Source: Anthoceros angustus
Lineage: Eukaryota > Streptophyta > Anthocerotopsida > Anthocerotales > Anthocerotaceae
Direction of reading: 5' to 3'
Length of the DNA: 64,000 nt
Assembly: GCA_010909165.1 (NCBI GenBank)
Contig: MU008206.1
Location: forward strand, 124,001 to 188,000
The translations under genes and the position numbers were made by a program. Of this stretch, positions 42,599-53,302 are shown piece by piece; the stretch's first letter is position 1; each line of letters opens with the position of its first letter. The notes under the pieces were generated by a model that was given only the letters and a program-made list of their open reading frames with translations, searched no databases and was not told the DNA's origin.

Positions 42599-43266
42599 CT
42601 TTCACATCGGCTGTGGTCGCTGGCTAAAGGTCGGCAACTCGATTCGAGTATGGAACTCCATGTGAAGAAAGAAGGAAGGCAGCGGGTTTGTCCCATAGAA
42701 ACATCAACATGGCTTTTCCCCTCTTGCTGCGCGTTGTAGATGTTGCTTCGGTTTGTGGGCAGCGATGTGGCGCACGGCAGCTTCACGGGTTGGGAGGTAG
42801 TAAGCTTACTATTTATTAATACATAGATAGAAGACGTGATATTCTTTTTGTTGTAAAAACAAAGTGATTCCGACCGCCTGCTGTTGGCTCATCTTTTCCC
42901 GCGTACCTGATGGTAAAAGTTGCATAGGTAATATGTACTCATATATCTGTGAGAGGATTCTTCAAAGATGTACTTGACAGGTTACAATTGAGGCGAGGGT
43001 TGGAACTTTGGCAGGCGTGCGATGGATGGCGCTGCCGTGGCGTCACGCCATGGTTGCCGTGCCGTGAAGCCCGTGAAGGGAGCGGTGGGAAACTCGAGTC
43101 GCCTGATTATCGTTTCGATTGTACAAATGTACAGTTAGGTGCTTCTTTTTACAGTACGAATCGCAAGAACGTGAATTAGTGGTAGAAATCCTCTTCCTGG
43201 GCTACACAAGTACCTACACAATCAGGCAGACAGTACTGCTGACGGATAGAGGTACGCGGTACAGCA
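42599..43266. other. Gap between convergent DUF1644 and FHA genes
   Basis: 3' flanks of both genes. No other coding frame; a weak AATAC/ATTAATAC-type polyadenylation context near 42815. Confidence 0.5.
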
Positions 43267-44375
43267 TCAGGCCGCGGATTGAGTGGCCTGGCCTGCGGCT
43301 GGGGCTGGGGCTGGGGTTGGAGCTGGAGCTTCAGAATTCTGGGTCGTCTGTTCTGCCGCTGGGGCTGGGGCTGGGGCTGGGGCTGGAGCCTCAGATTTCT
43401 GCGTCTCCTCCACCAAGCTAACGCGGTAGGCAGCCAGGTGCTCATCCCCTGCAAATTGCCCGGACATGAGCCGCCCAGGATCCTTGGGCTGTGCAGTGAG
43501 CCGGAAGCGTACAGGAATTTCGAGGGGATGGACTCACCGAAAATTATAGAGCTGTTGGGATAGGTCACCGTGACAGCCCCGGGCCTAAGTTTCTTGCCAT
43601 CCACATATGTGCCATTAGTGCTGTCCAGATCGGTGACAAAGAGGGTCGCCCCCTTCACCTCCAGGCGGGCGTGCAGGCCCGAGACTGGCGCAATCGACAA
43701 TAGCAGGCAGATGAGAGGCCTGAGAAATTTAAGCAGGGCACGCAAGGTTTGCAGGCGTGAGCAGGTTTTGTTTCTCGTACCTGTGGCCACGGGAAGGACG
43801 ATGTCGGCCCTCTCCGGCACCCTCCCGACTGTAACCGCATCCTGCACCCAACCCGCCACATGTTCACATCCGCAGCTGCACATGAGAAGGAGCGAAAAAT
43901 GGCAAAGGCACGGAGAATTGATGGCACAGGGGCCCGGAGCTCACGGATTCCAGAACCAGAGCCCCGGGCAGAGGAATGGCGGAATCCAGATGGCTCATGT
44001 CCCCATCCCCTGCGCGTGCGCACACCCACTCAGTTGGGAGCTGGCGGTGATAGGTGAATTGCATCACAGTGTGCAGCAGAGCAGCCAGCACGCAAACGCT
44101 GAGTAGTACGCACCGATGGGCTCAAGCACCCACTTGGCTGTGGCCTGGACCGAGAAGGGGCGACATGACCCGACCCCGGAGTCGCGCTTGCGCGATATAT
44201 GAATGCGTCGTCCGATGGGGAATGCGGGCGCGTGCCACGCCCCGCCCGCGTTGCACGGCAGCGGCGGAGTGTAGCAGCATCTCCGGACGGGTAGCAGTCT
44301 TACATGCTGTTGCAGCTGCAACAACCTGGCGGCTGGGAATGCGGGTGCAACGCTCACCACTGCCGCCGCTTGCAT
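43267..44375 (-). CDS. FHA-domain protein, predicted plastid
   Basis: Forkhead-associated domains bind phosphothreonine peptides. Five exons (minus): 44375-44114, 44009-43945, 43841-43781, 43684-43538, 43448-43267; 238 residues, phases consistent. N-terminus of ~75 residues is Ala/Arg-rich with few acids (MQAAAVVSVAPAFPAARLLQ), a transit-peptide pattern. FHA core: KWVLEPIGDGD, DAVTVGRVPERADIVLPVAT (the conserved GR), VSGLHARLE (S..H), DLDSTNGTYVDGKKLRPG (the N-G motif) and FGDEHLAAYRV. All key FHA residues are present. The tail is an Ala-Pro repeat coded by a GGGGCT/CCAGCC microsatellite. It resembles plant small FHA proteins such as At2g21530. Divergent with DPM1, 249 bp between starts. Confidence 0.9.
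43288..43400 (-). repeat. Ala-Pro coding hexanucleotide repeats
   Basis: Two GGGGCTGGGGCT tracts (about 43300-43330 and 43362-43388) encode Ala-Pro runs in the FHA protein tail and are likely length-variable. They also create fake open frames on the other strands. Confidence 0.85.
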
Positions 44376-44624
44376 CGTGGCCCGTAGCCGGCGCTGCCTG
44401 CTGCGTCGCCAAATTGCCGCTCTGCAGACCGTCACGCTCGAGGATAGCCGGGGCGGTGTCGCTCCCGAGCCGCCGGTGCCACCGCCCACTACCGCTCTGC
44501 CACACCAGCATATCTCGCCCAAACTGGATATGTTGGTTGCTACAGAAGAAACTACTGCACCATTGCCATAGTTTTACCTGTAAATACCTGGCTAGGGTTT
44601 CTTGACTCTGGAGCTCCCGGAGCT
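44376..44624. promoter_or_regulatory. Compact bidirectional promoter of FHA gene and DPM1
   Basis: Only 249 bp separate the two start codons, which face away from each other, so both 5' leaders and both core promoters must lie here or overlap. No obvious TATA box on either side; the region is GC-rich near FHA and less so near DPM1. Shared regulation is an inference. Confidence 0.6.
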
Positions 44625-45948
<1,324 letters not shown>

Positions 45949-46016
45949 AAATGAAATTTTTGTAATATCAACGCTTGAGATAACATGTGACACAATTTTT
46001 TCTAGGGTTGAGTCAT

Positions 46017-48070
46017 TCACGCCTTCTTCTTCTCGCTAGATCGCCTGATCAGAAGCCTGAGCGAGGGATATCCTACTACTAGAGTCTGGAAATACCAAGG
46101 CCACAGGTTGTCGGGGTCGCTCTGTCTTGCCAGATACCATGCGAACCCTGCCTCTAACGCATGAAGAAACGTAGCGATGTAGAACACAGATTTTACCCCG
46201 GAGAAGGATCCGAACATCCACAACGACAAGGACTGTACGTATCGCAAGGGACCCAGGATCTGCGGTGGAAAGAAACCAGATACGAACGTAAGCAGCATGC
46301 CCACAGTTATGCCAACCCAGATGGTCGCTGGAGGTGATTCGATGGGCCGCACGGGATGTTCCTTGAGATACTCCAACGTTCGCTTCAATCCTTCACGTTG
46401 ATTCACAACAGGTACATACTGAAGCTCGTGCGTGGCTTTCAAGATGGAGAAATAATGAGTGACGCCCACCTGCAACACATCCATTTTGCTTCATTCTGAG
46501 TATTCAACCAACAGAAGATGACCTGGAAGTGGCCTGCTTTGTAAGCCAAAACCAACCTTGAGAACTTCAGCAGGCAGAATAAACGGCTGAGGGAGCCAAG
46601 ATCTTTCAAGAACAGGATATAGAAAGCCATACAAAACCCACAGGAAATTTGCCAGGTACATGGCTGACTTCACACTGATCTCATACTCCGGGAACTTGTA
46701 ACCCAGGCCCTCCACAAGGGGGCGCAAGAACTTGAAAGTGTTTATAGGAGCACCTGTTCAGAAAAAGCATCACCAGAAGGAAAGGGGGGAAAGAGGAAAT
46801 TAGCCCAGAACGCACAAAGGCTCATCGACTGGCCAGCAAGGACCAGACACAGTCATTTTTTCCTCTCCTTGAAGGGTTAGACTGTGTGCTTGTGAGCTAA
46901 CTCTGAGAGCGTGTACAAGAAGTTATGACATTAATAATACGGCTAAGCCGATACTCGAACCGGAACGCTGCTTAGCCAGGTTGAACCCATTGTGCTGCAA
47001 CCATCACTGGCAGAAAATCATACCGGCCCAGTCTGCGTGCAAGTCATGACCTTACCATCAGAAATGAAGTAGACTTGACCTAGGCCGGGCTTGTCTGGGA
47101 AATCCAGTAGGGCCACGCTAGCTAGCAGCTGCGCATGTACAAGGTTGTCGATGTAGACCCAGTCTGTCTGAACGTTGGCTCCACCAATCCTGAACTTGAG
47201 AAGGCCCCACCTGGCATGATTCAGAATGCGGGGAAGGTGACGCTGTTCACCTGGACCATAGATGGCAGCTGGCCGGATAACTGAAGTTCGAAGAACTCCC
47301 TTGTTTCCTCTGTAGAATTCCAGAATACAGTAGCCATGTCATATGAACCTGATTACCACAAATGAGACAGGCAATAAGTCGAGGCATACCGGAGAGGCGC
47401 ACCGTTGGCTCTGCGGACAAGCTGCTCTGCGAGAGCCTTGCTGCGGCCGTAGTGGTCACTATGCTTCTCCATAGGACAATAGTCCATGTTTTCATCACCA
47501 TTCCGGATCTCTTGCCCTTCAAACACGACATTGTATGTGCTGGTGTAAACAAGCCTCTCGACCCCATATCTCTGACAACTATCCAGCACATGACTAGTCC
47601 CATCCAGGTTCACTTCATCGATACGCCGTGCCTGCAACATCTCCTTCCCTGACATGCCGTAGGAGGCCAAATGGAAAACGCAGTTTGCGCCATTGACGGC
47701 TTTCTCCACATCCTTCTTGCGGCTCACATCACCTACATTCGGACAATGCTATAATGTTACAAGGAAACTTGATCGGAAATGTTTATTGTCCGGATCCGAT
47801 CCTCCACTGGATCGGGATCAACTCTCACACACTGCACAATTCATCTACAATCCGGCAGAATGCGGCACACTCATTACCGGTAATGCACACCACACCGTGT
47901 GCACGAAGCTTAGGAAGCCAAGAAGAGGTCTTGGACAAGTCCAGGGACGTAACCTTGGAAGCCCCCCGGCGGACAAGCTCCAGACAAAGGGCCGCGCCCA
48001 CGAATCCAGCTCCTCCTGTCACCAAAAATGCCCTGTCCTCGAAGCCCTCGTTCGATGATAGCAGCACCAT
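46017..48070 (-). CDS. 3-beta-hydroxysteroid dehydrogenase family protein (SDR42E-like)
   Basis: Extended short-chain dehydrogenase with membrane anchor, likely ER; family members oxidise 3-beta-hydroxysterols, substrate here unknown. Five exons (minus): 48070-47878, 47732-47390, 47309-47056, 46753-46557, 46469-46017; 479 residues, phases consistent. Start chosen at 48070 (MVLLSSNEGFEDRAFLVTGG), close to the domain; an upstream in-frame ATG (48151) would add 27 residues. Motifs: NAD site VTGGAGFVGAAL, VFHLASYGMSG, catalytic Ser/Tyr/Lys region VYTSTYNVVF with YGRSKALAEQL, IRPAAIYGPGEQRHL. C-terminus has hydrophobic segments (WVGITVGMLLTFVSGFF; FYIATFLHALEAGFAWYLAR) as in SDR42E proteins. A sterol-4-alpha-carboxylate 3-dehydrogenase role is the alternative. 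Intron 3 carries a SINE. Confidence 0.88.
46856..47010 (-). mobile_element. tRNA-derived SINE within an intron
   Basis: On minus, 47010 to 46856 starts with a Pol III A box-like block (TGGTTGCAGCACAATGGGTT). About 35 bp later is a strong B box (GGTTCGAGTATC), then a tRNA-unrelated body, and it ends in an A run (GGAAAAAA, 46856-46861). This is the standard plant SINE layout of about 155 bp. It lies in intron 3 of the SDR42E-like gene in the same orientation. Target duplications were not evident. Confidence 0.6.
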
Positions 48071-48397
48071 CCTGGTGCACCTCCGCAACGAAGAAACTCC
48101 CTTGTGCCGAAGGACGATGCAACTGAGAACTTGACAAGTTTGCTCAACCACCCATGAAACACGCTAATTCGAAGACGAAAGTTGCTTTCTTCAACCACAG
48201 AAGTTTCCACATCCACTCCGTTCAAAGGGACCAAGTAGGACTAAAGGAAATAGTCTGAACACTTCATACGGTGTTCTACAAAAGACCCAAAATTGAATTT
48301 TACAATCTAAAGCGAAACAATACGGATTCAGAACCATGTGACTGAAGTCTTCTCGCTTTTTCTTAAAGAGGAGTCTTTAAGTCACCAACACACGATG

Positions 48398-50532
48398 TTA
48401 TACCAAGGGCACTTGAGATGCCTGGGCTTGAACATTCTTGTCGAGCAGCTTCTTGGCTTGGCTTTCAGTCAGCTCCTCAAACTTCCCGACTCTGCACATG
48501 GCATGCACGACACAAGAATTGAGGCAAGGAAAAAAGCATGCTCTGACATCTGTTTGCGTATGCTACCTCCTGCCCCCTGACGGTTCTCAGGGGCTTTAAC
48601 TTACCCCAGCTTTCGGGAAAGACGAAGACCGCCAACACGAACACGCTTCAATGCCTCAACCTGCCAGATGCAAATGTGATATAGCTTATTCATTTAAGGA
48701 TCCAAAAGTGGGCTTATGTGAAATGCCGTATGCAAACTTGTCAGGACTCTCACCTTCAAGCCTGCATTTTCCACAAGGTGACGGACTTCGTGATTTCGCC
48801 CTTCAGACACCTATTGAGAAGATGGGCGAATCAATACTAGCACAGCAGAGCGGCAGTTACACCATGTGGGCATTAGAGACGAAGACATGGCAAACGTACA
48901 ACAATGCGAAGTCGTTGCCCAGAATCTCCTTCGAGCACAGCTACAGAAACTGGAGTGCACATCACATCCTGCACAAGAGTTCCCTCTGCAATTGTTTGAA
49001 GCTGCCGTTTGCTCACCTTACTGTTTGCAGTCACAATATACCTGAGCAGCAGCAGGCTAGTCAGGGCCATACACGAAAGTAGAGCTTGTTCTTCCATAGC
49101 ATTGTGAAATAGCATGGAAGTCCATGAGATCATCTTACTCTTTTGTGAGCCCAGAGGATGGATGAGAAACCTTGTTAGCAAACTCTCCTGAAGAATTCAA
49201 CCTCCAAATCAAAAGGTGAACGGAGGTAAAAGGATAACACTTCAGAAGTGGTACGAAATGATCACTGCACGCAGGAACACACTCACCATCATTGGTCACA
49301 ATAAGCAAACCAGACGTAGCCACATCAAGACGGCCCGATGTGAAAAGGCGAGGTTTTGGCAGTCCAGGATTTCTTTGAGCCTGAGAAGAATGCGCAAGCA
49401 ACACTTCAGTACATCAACTCTTTCACTAACTTGGGTCAGGCAAGAAGCATCAAACTTGTCACATACCCAAATCCGAAAATACTCTTCAAAGAGAGACAAC
49501 ACCGGCTTGGAGTCAGCTGTATCATTTGAGCAGATGTAGCTGCAAAAAAGTACATGCCAAAGAGAGTGTCCAATAGTCACCTACGCATCCTGCATTTGAG
49601 AAGGCACGACGAACAGAGTGACCGGCAAATTCCCTGACTCTTAGACGCATATATGCGTACCCCTTTGGCTTGTTTAGAGCAAAGTACATCTTGGGTGCCA
49701 TCTTCTTGGGCAAAGAGTTCCCATCAACGTAGATGATGTCTTTCAGAGGATTCACTGTCGTCTGATTCCAGGATCGTCAGAAGGCATGTTTCCTGATCAT
49801 TCCATGTCTGAGTATCATGGTCTGAGATACAGAGGTATGTATCAACAGACCATGAACTTTCACAACACTACCAAAGAGTGCACTGAAATTGAGATACCTG
49901 GGGAAGCTTGCAAACATTGCCATTCACCGTGACACGGCCCTCAAAAATGAGCTCTTCGCTAGCCCTTCTGGAAGCCACTGCATTTCCTTCTCACGTTAAG
50001 TTACCTTTGGAGGTCATCCATGGAGAACAACGAAACCGGTGGTGATGAAGGGATTACCTCCAGCTGCTGCCAGAGCTTTGCCAAGCCGTTGAGGTTCCCT
50101 GAAATTCTCATTGTAGAACCGACGGGCTGCTTTAGTGTACTTGGGCTGCGATCCCCTTCTGGGGTCCTTGTCCTTCCTAGCATTGCCTACAGGTCTCGGT
50201 TTCACCTTGGTCTTAGAATCTCGAAGCACACCTGTCCCACCTCCGGTTTGCGTAGCTGTATCCGCATTCCTGACTCCTCCTCCACGCCGCACACGTTGGG
50301 AGGGCAGCCGCAGCCCCAAATGCGGCAATCTTGATATACCCGGCCGCCCACAATCCACGGTTACGTGATGCAAGGCAAAATGCAAACTGCCTTGGCCGTG
50401 ACCAACCCACTCCGAACGAAGCACGCAGGCAGTTCGTGAGGCCGCTGTTCGGACAAGCGGGGACAGAGCACGGGCGCTGCCTGTGGAGGGCCGTGCACCA
50501 GCTGCTGCAAGGAATCGAGCCATACTGCTCAA
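48398..50532 (-). CDS. SVR1: Plastid rRNA pseudouridine synthase, RsuA/RluB family (SVR1-like)
   Basis: Isomerises uridine to pseudouridine in plastid rRNA; the Arabidopsis homologue SVR1 is needed for plastid rRNA processing and translation. Ten exons (minus): 50532-50058, 49977-49898, 49761-49661, 49539-49467, 49380-49287, 49184-49139, 49041-48900, 48810-48754, 48660-48605, 48491-48398; 405 residues, phases consistent. Long Arg/Ser/Ala-rich transit region (~90 residues) and a basic linker (KTKVKPRPVGNARKDKDPRR). S4 RNA-binding part: RLGKALAAAGVASRRASEEL, VTVNGNVCKLPQ. Catalytic core: FALNKPKGYICS, PRLFTSGRLDVATSGLLIVT (catalytic Asp in RLD), HPSSGLTKEYIVT, EGRNHEVRHLVENAGLKVEA, LKRVRVGGLRL. 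Tandem behind the SDR gene and divergent from the rhomboid gene. Confidence 0.95.
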
Positions 50533-51449
50533 AAAAGGGACCGCCCACCACAGAATTGGATCACCATTTCCCGGGACACATCGCTCAGCGTGCTGAGAAG
50601 TGATTCTTGGATGACGTAAATACGTAGGTACTGTTGCACCTCACCTACTGATCAGTCTAAAGCCCCTGCAGCTGTCCACAGATGCTATAAATACGGTCGC
50701 CAAACGACGCGACTCTTCATGGAAGTCAGGCAGGAACTATAGCACGTGGCTCTAGACGCAAATTCTGTAGGGTTTACGAACCAATGGCGCGTGAAGGAGG
50801 AGAAGGCAGAGAGGCAGCGGCACAAGGAAACTGTAGATGTTCACGCTTGCAAGGTACTGTGTGTGGAGGGCTGGGCTGCCAGCACGGTACTCCTGCACGG
50901 AGGTAAAACAACTGCAAACAAGGTAGGCCTCTCTTGCGCTGGGCATGCATGTCACAGTTTTCTTTGGTGGTTATATCAATCCAAATTATTTGTCTGGTGG
51001 GTATAGAACGCAAAGGTAGCATGCCGCAAATTCTACAGGTATAGGTAGCTTGGTATGCAAATTGCGGCCTAGAGTTTATTGCGCTCAAGAATGTATCTGT
51101 TGTGATTATAGCCATGTTTGTGCTCCTTAGGTGGTCATTCTTCTAGAAGCTCTGGCATTGCATTCTCAGAAAGCACGAGGTGAAGGTGGTTAGATATGTA
51201 GGGTTCAAGGTATCTGGTGGAAGGTCTAGGTGCCAAGAACGCGAGCCGATGGAAGGTAGCAGTCGTCATCAGACATCACGGGCTTGGGGATGGCGAATCC
51301 AGGGATGCAACTCCGGGTTGGGGGATCGTGGCTCGCACCCAATTTGCTGCACTTCCTCCTTTCGGACAGCAGATTCAGCAGTCGTTAGAATTTGCCGTTG
51401 ACATTTTCAAGCGCATCCTAAAACTCTCTCAAACGTACGGCATAATTCT
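50533..51449. promoter_or_regulatory. Shared upstream region of SVR1-like and rhomboid genes
   Basis: 917 bp between divergent start codons. A TATAAATA at about 50688-50695 lies in the first part. No other gene; open frames at 50746-51115 are on both strands and look random. The 51180-51440 part is probably the 5' leader of the rhomboid gene. Confidence 0.5.
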
Positions 51450-52271
51450 ATGGGGCGGCTTCTCATGTACGATATTGTAGAGAAGCCAGCGACCAGCTTT
51501 TTTATAGGAATCTGTAGTTCAGTATGGGTTTATATTCAGCAGAAGAACGTGGGCTATGGTGATGTCGGGTTGAGCTATGATGCAGTCATCACAAATGGGC
51601 AGCATTGGCGGCTTCTCACCCATGCGTTTTCCCACATCAGTTTCCTGCATCTCATCTTCAACATGAGTGCTTTGTGGAGTCTCGGAGTTGTGGAGAGCAA
51701 GGGAGAGTATGGCTTAGGGGTTGCATATTATATGCAATACACACTTATGCTGCTGGTTCTCTCTGGCTTGCTAGTGCTGGGCATGTACCATGTTCTTATT
51801 CACCGGGCAAAGTTGGACTCGTACCGGAGGGTGACGGCAGTTGGATACTCTTGCGTGGTATTTGGGTGGATGACCATTCTTGCTGTCAAGCAGCCTTCTT
51901 CGAAACTTGACATATTCGGGCTTCTTTCTTTGCCCATCAGTTTTGCACCTTTCGAATCGCTGGTTTTCACCTCCATTTTCGTGCCGCAAGCAAGCTTCTT
52001 GGGACACTTGTCAGGGATTATAGTTGGTTATTTGATAGCCTGGAACTTCATCCGGGGCGTCAGCATTTACTGGGCTATCAGTCTAGCGGGTTGGCTTGGC
52101 ATTGGATTTGTGCTGAGTTTGAAGCGGACCACCTCTTTTGACATGCCATTCTTAGAGATAGAATCTGTCGCAAATTCTTCAATTCCAGCAATTGGTATGG
52201 TTTCTGCCACCTCAGTGGACAGCTGGGGAATGAATGTTCCATCGACACTCTCAGGAAGTCAGCTGGTGTAA
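51450..52271 (+). CDS. RBL13: Rhomboid-family intramembrane serine protease, RBL13-like
   Basis: Single-exon, 273 residues, starting [20 protein letters not shown]. Rhomboids cleave transmembrane substrates inside the bilayer. Six or so hydrophobic segments are visible. Motifs: [20 protein letters not shown] (the WR and HLxFN region), [16 protein letters not shown] with nucleophile candidate Ser134 in G-x-S-x, and [16 protein letters not shown] with His186. These match the plant RBL13 group, where the serine motif is GYSC rather than the classical GASG. The C-tail ([13 protein letters not shown]) is also typical of the group. Catalytic dyad looks intact; membrane location (Golgi, plastid or other) cannot be told. 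Confidence 0.92.
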   Translation: MGRLLMYDIVEKPATSFFIGICSSVWVYIQQKNVGYGDVGLSYDAVITNGQHWRLLTHAFSHISFLHLIFNMSALWSLGVVESKGEYGLGVAYYMQYTLMLLVLSGLLVLGMYHVLIHRAKLDSYRRVTAVGYSCVVFGWMTILAVKQPSSKLDIFGLLSLPISFAPFESLVFTSIFVPQASFLGHLSGIIVGYLIAWNFIRGVSIYWAISLAGWLGIGFVLSLKRTTSFDMPFLEIESVANSSIPAIGMVSATSVDSWGMNVPSTLSGSQLV

Positions 52272-53107
52272 CATGTGGTGACTTATCAGAATCTATCTCA
52301 GTTTTCTGTTTTTCATTAGCTTAAGTCTATGGAGCTAACTTTGCTGTGGTGGTCATCATCCACTAATATTCGAATTTGCAGACCAGGAGTCGGTATGTTA
52401 GCACGGAAAGGAAGTGAGATGGTTTGCAGCCCGTGCCCTTCGCTTTTGACCTCATGGTGAAGGAGCCTTCTGTCATACTGTGAACGATGTGGGTAGGAGA
52501 CCACCTCGAGTAGCAGCAGCGGTGGCAAGTTGCAATGAATTCCCTCCACCTCAAACTACCCGGTTGTGCCCAATGCTCACTAGATTCGGTGTCTTAGGGG
52601 CTACCACAGCCGTTTAACAACCTTACACACCCATGTAAAAGTATTTTACCGGCCACGGAACTATTCAATACATTACTCTACCGATGGCAATGAAAATGTG
52701 TAAAGGCAGATTAAGTAGATGAGATTTTCTGGCAATACCTGGTACATACACTAGCTATGTGATGAGAACATGAACACCAACGACCATGGAAGAGAAGCAC
52801 TGCATACAACTTGCAGGAGGAAGGTGGAATGCCTGATGTTGCAGCTTCATGCACTTCTGCTGGTGAGATCGAGGAAAGTTCTCGGTCGGCTGTGGAATCT
52901 TCGAAGGTTGAATGCGAGGAAAGGGATGTCAGCTACAGCGAAGGGTTTGGAGTCGGACGTTTTTCTGGCAGCTCTGTGGTTAGTACGCATAAGAGTTATC
53001 ATTGAATGCACTGTTTCCAGCTTATGCTTCGTAGAAACCCTGGGGGTCTAGCTCAGATGCAAGAACAGGAGAGTCATGGCGTATCATGATCGCTGCCTGT
53101 ATTCAGC
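52272..53107. other. Gap between rhomboid and PPR genes
   Basis: No coding frame supported. 3' flank of the rhomboid gene, then the promoter and leader of the PPR gene. Confidence 0.5.
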
Positions 53108-53302
53108 ATGAGCTTGTCGGCCTTGGAAGTTGGGGTTCAAGCCGACACCAAAACTTCGGATCTTCCGGCTCCTGCCAAATCTTTCCAGGGGGGTCGCAGA
53201 TTTGCAAGGGTTCAGGAAATCTTAAACCTCGCCAAATTCGGATTGATTGGCATTGTGCGAGAACATGGAGCGGCTGCAGTCGAGTTGGACAATTCAGTGT
53301 GA
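53108..53302 (+). CDS. Possible upstream ORF overlapping the PPR start
   Basis: A 64-residue frame starting ATG at 53108 (MSLSALEVGVQADTKTSDLP) ends TGA at 53300-53302, 56 bases past the PPR ATG at 53247, in a different frame. If the transcript begins upstream of 53108, it would act as an overlapping uORF. It could equally be chance, or the PPR start may be further downstream. Confidence 0.25.
   Translation: MSLSALEVGVQADTKTSDLPAPAKSFQGGRRFARVQEILNLAKFGLIGIVREHGAAAVELDNSV

Noticed and set aside
43119-44106. Open plus-strand frames (WGWGWGW-rich and others) opposite the FHA gene
   Set aside because: They arise from the Ala-Pro coding repeats read backwards and from the FHA exons; no domain.
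52770-53051. 93-codon plus frame upstream of the PPR gene as an extra PPR exon
   Set aside because: No PPR motif and no splice signals that would join it to the PPR frame.
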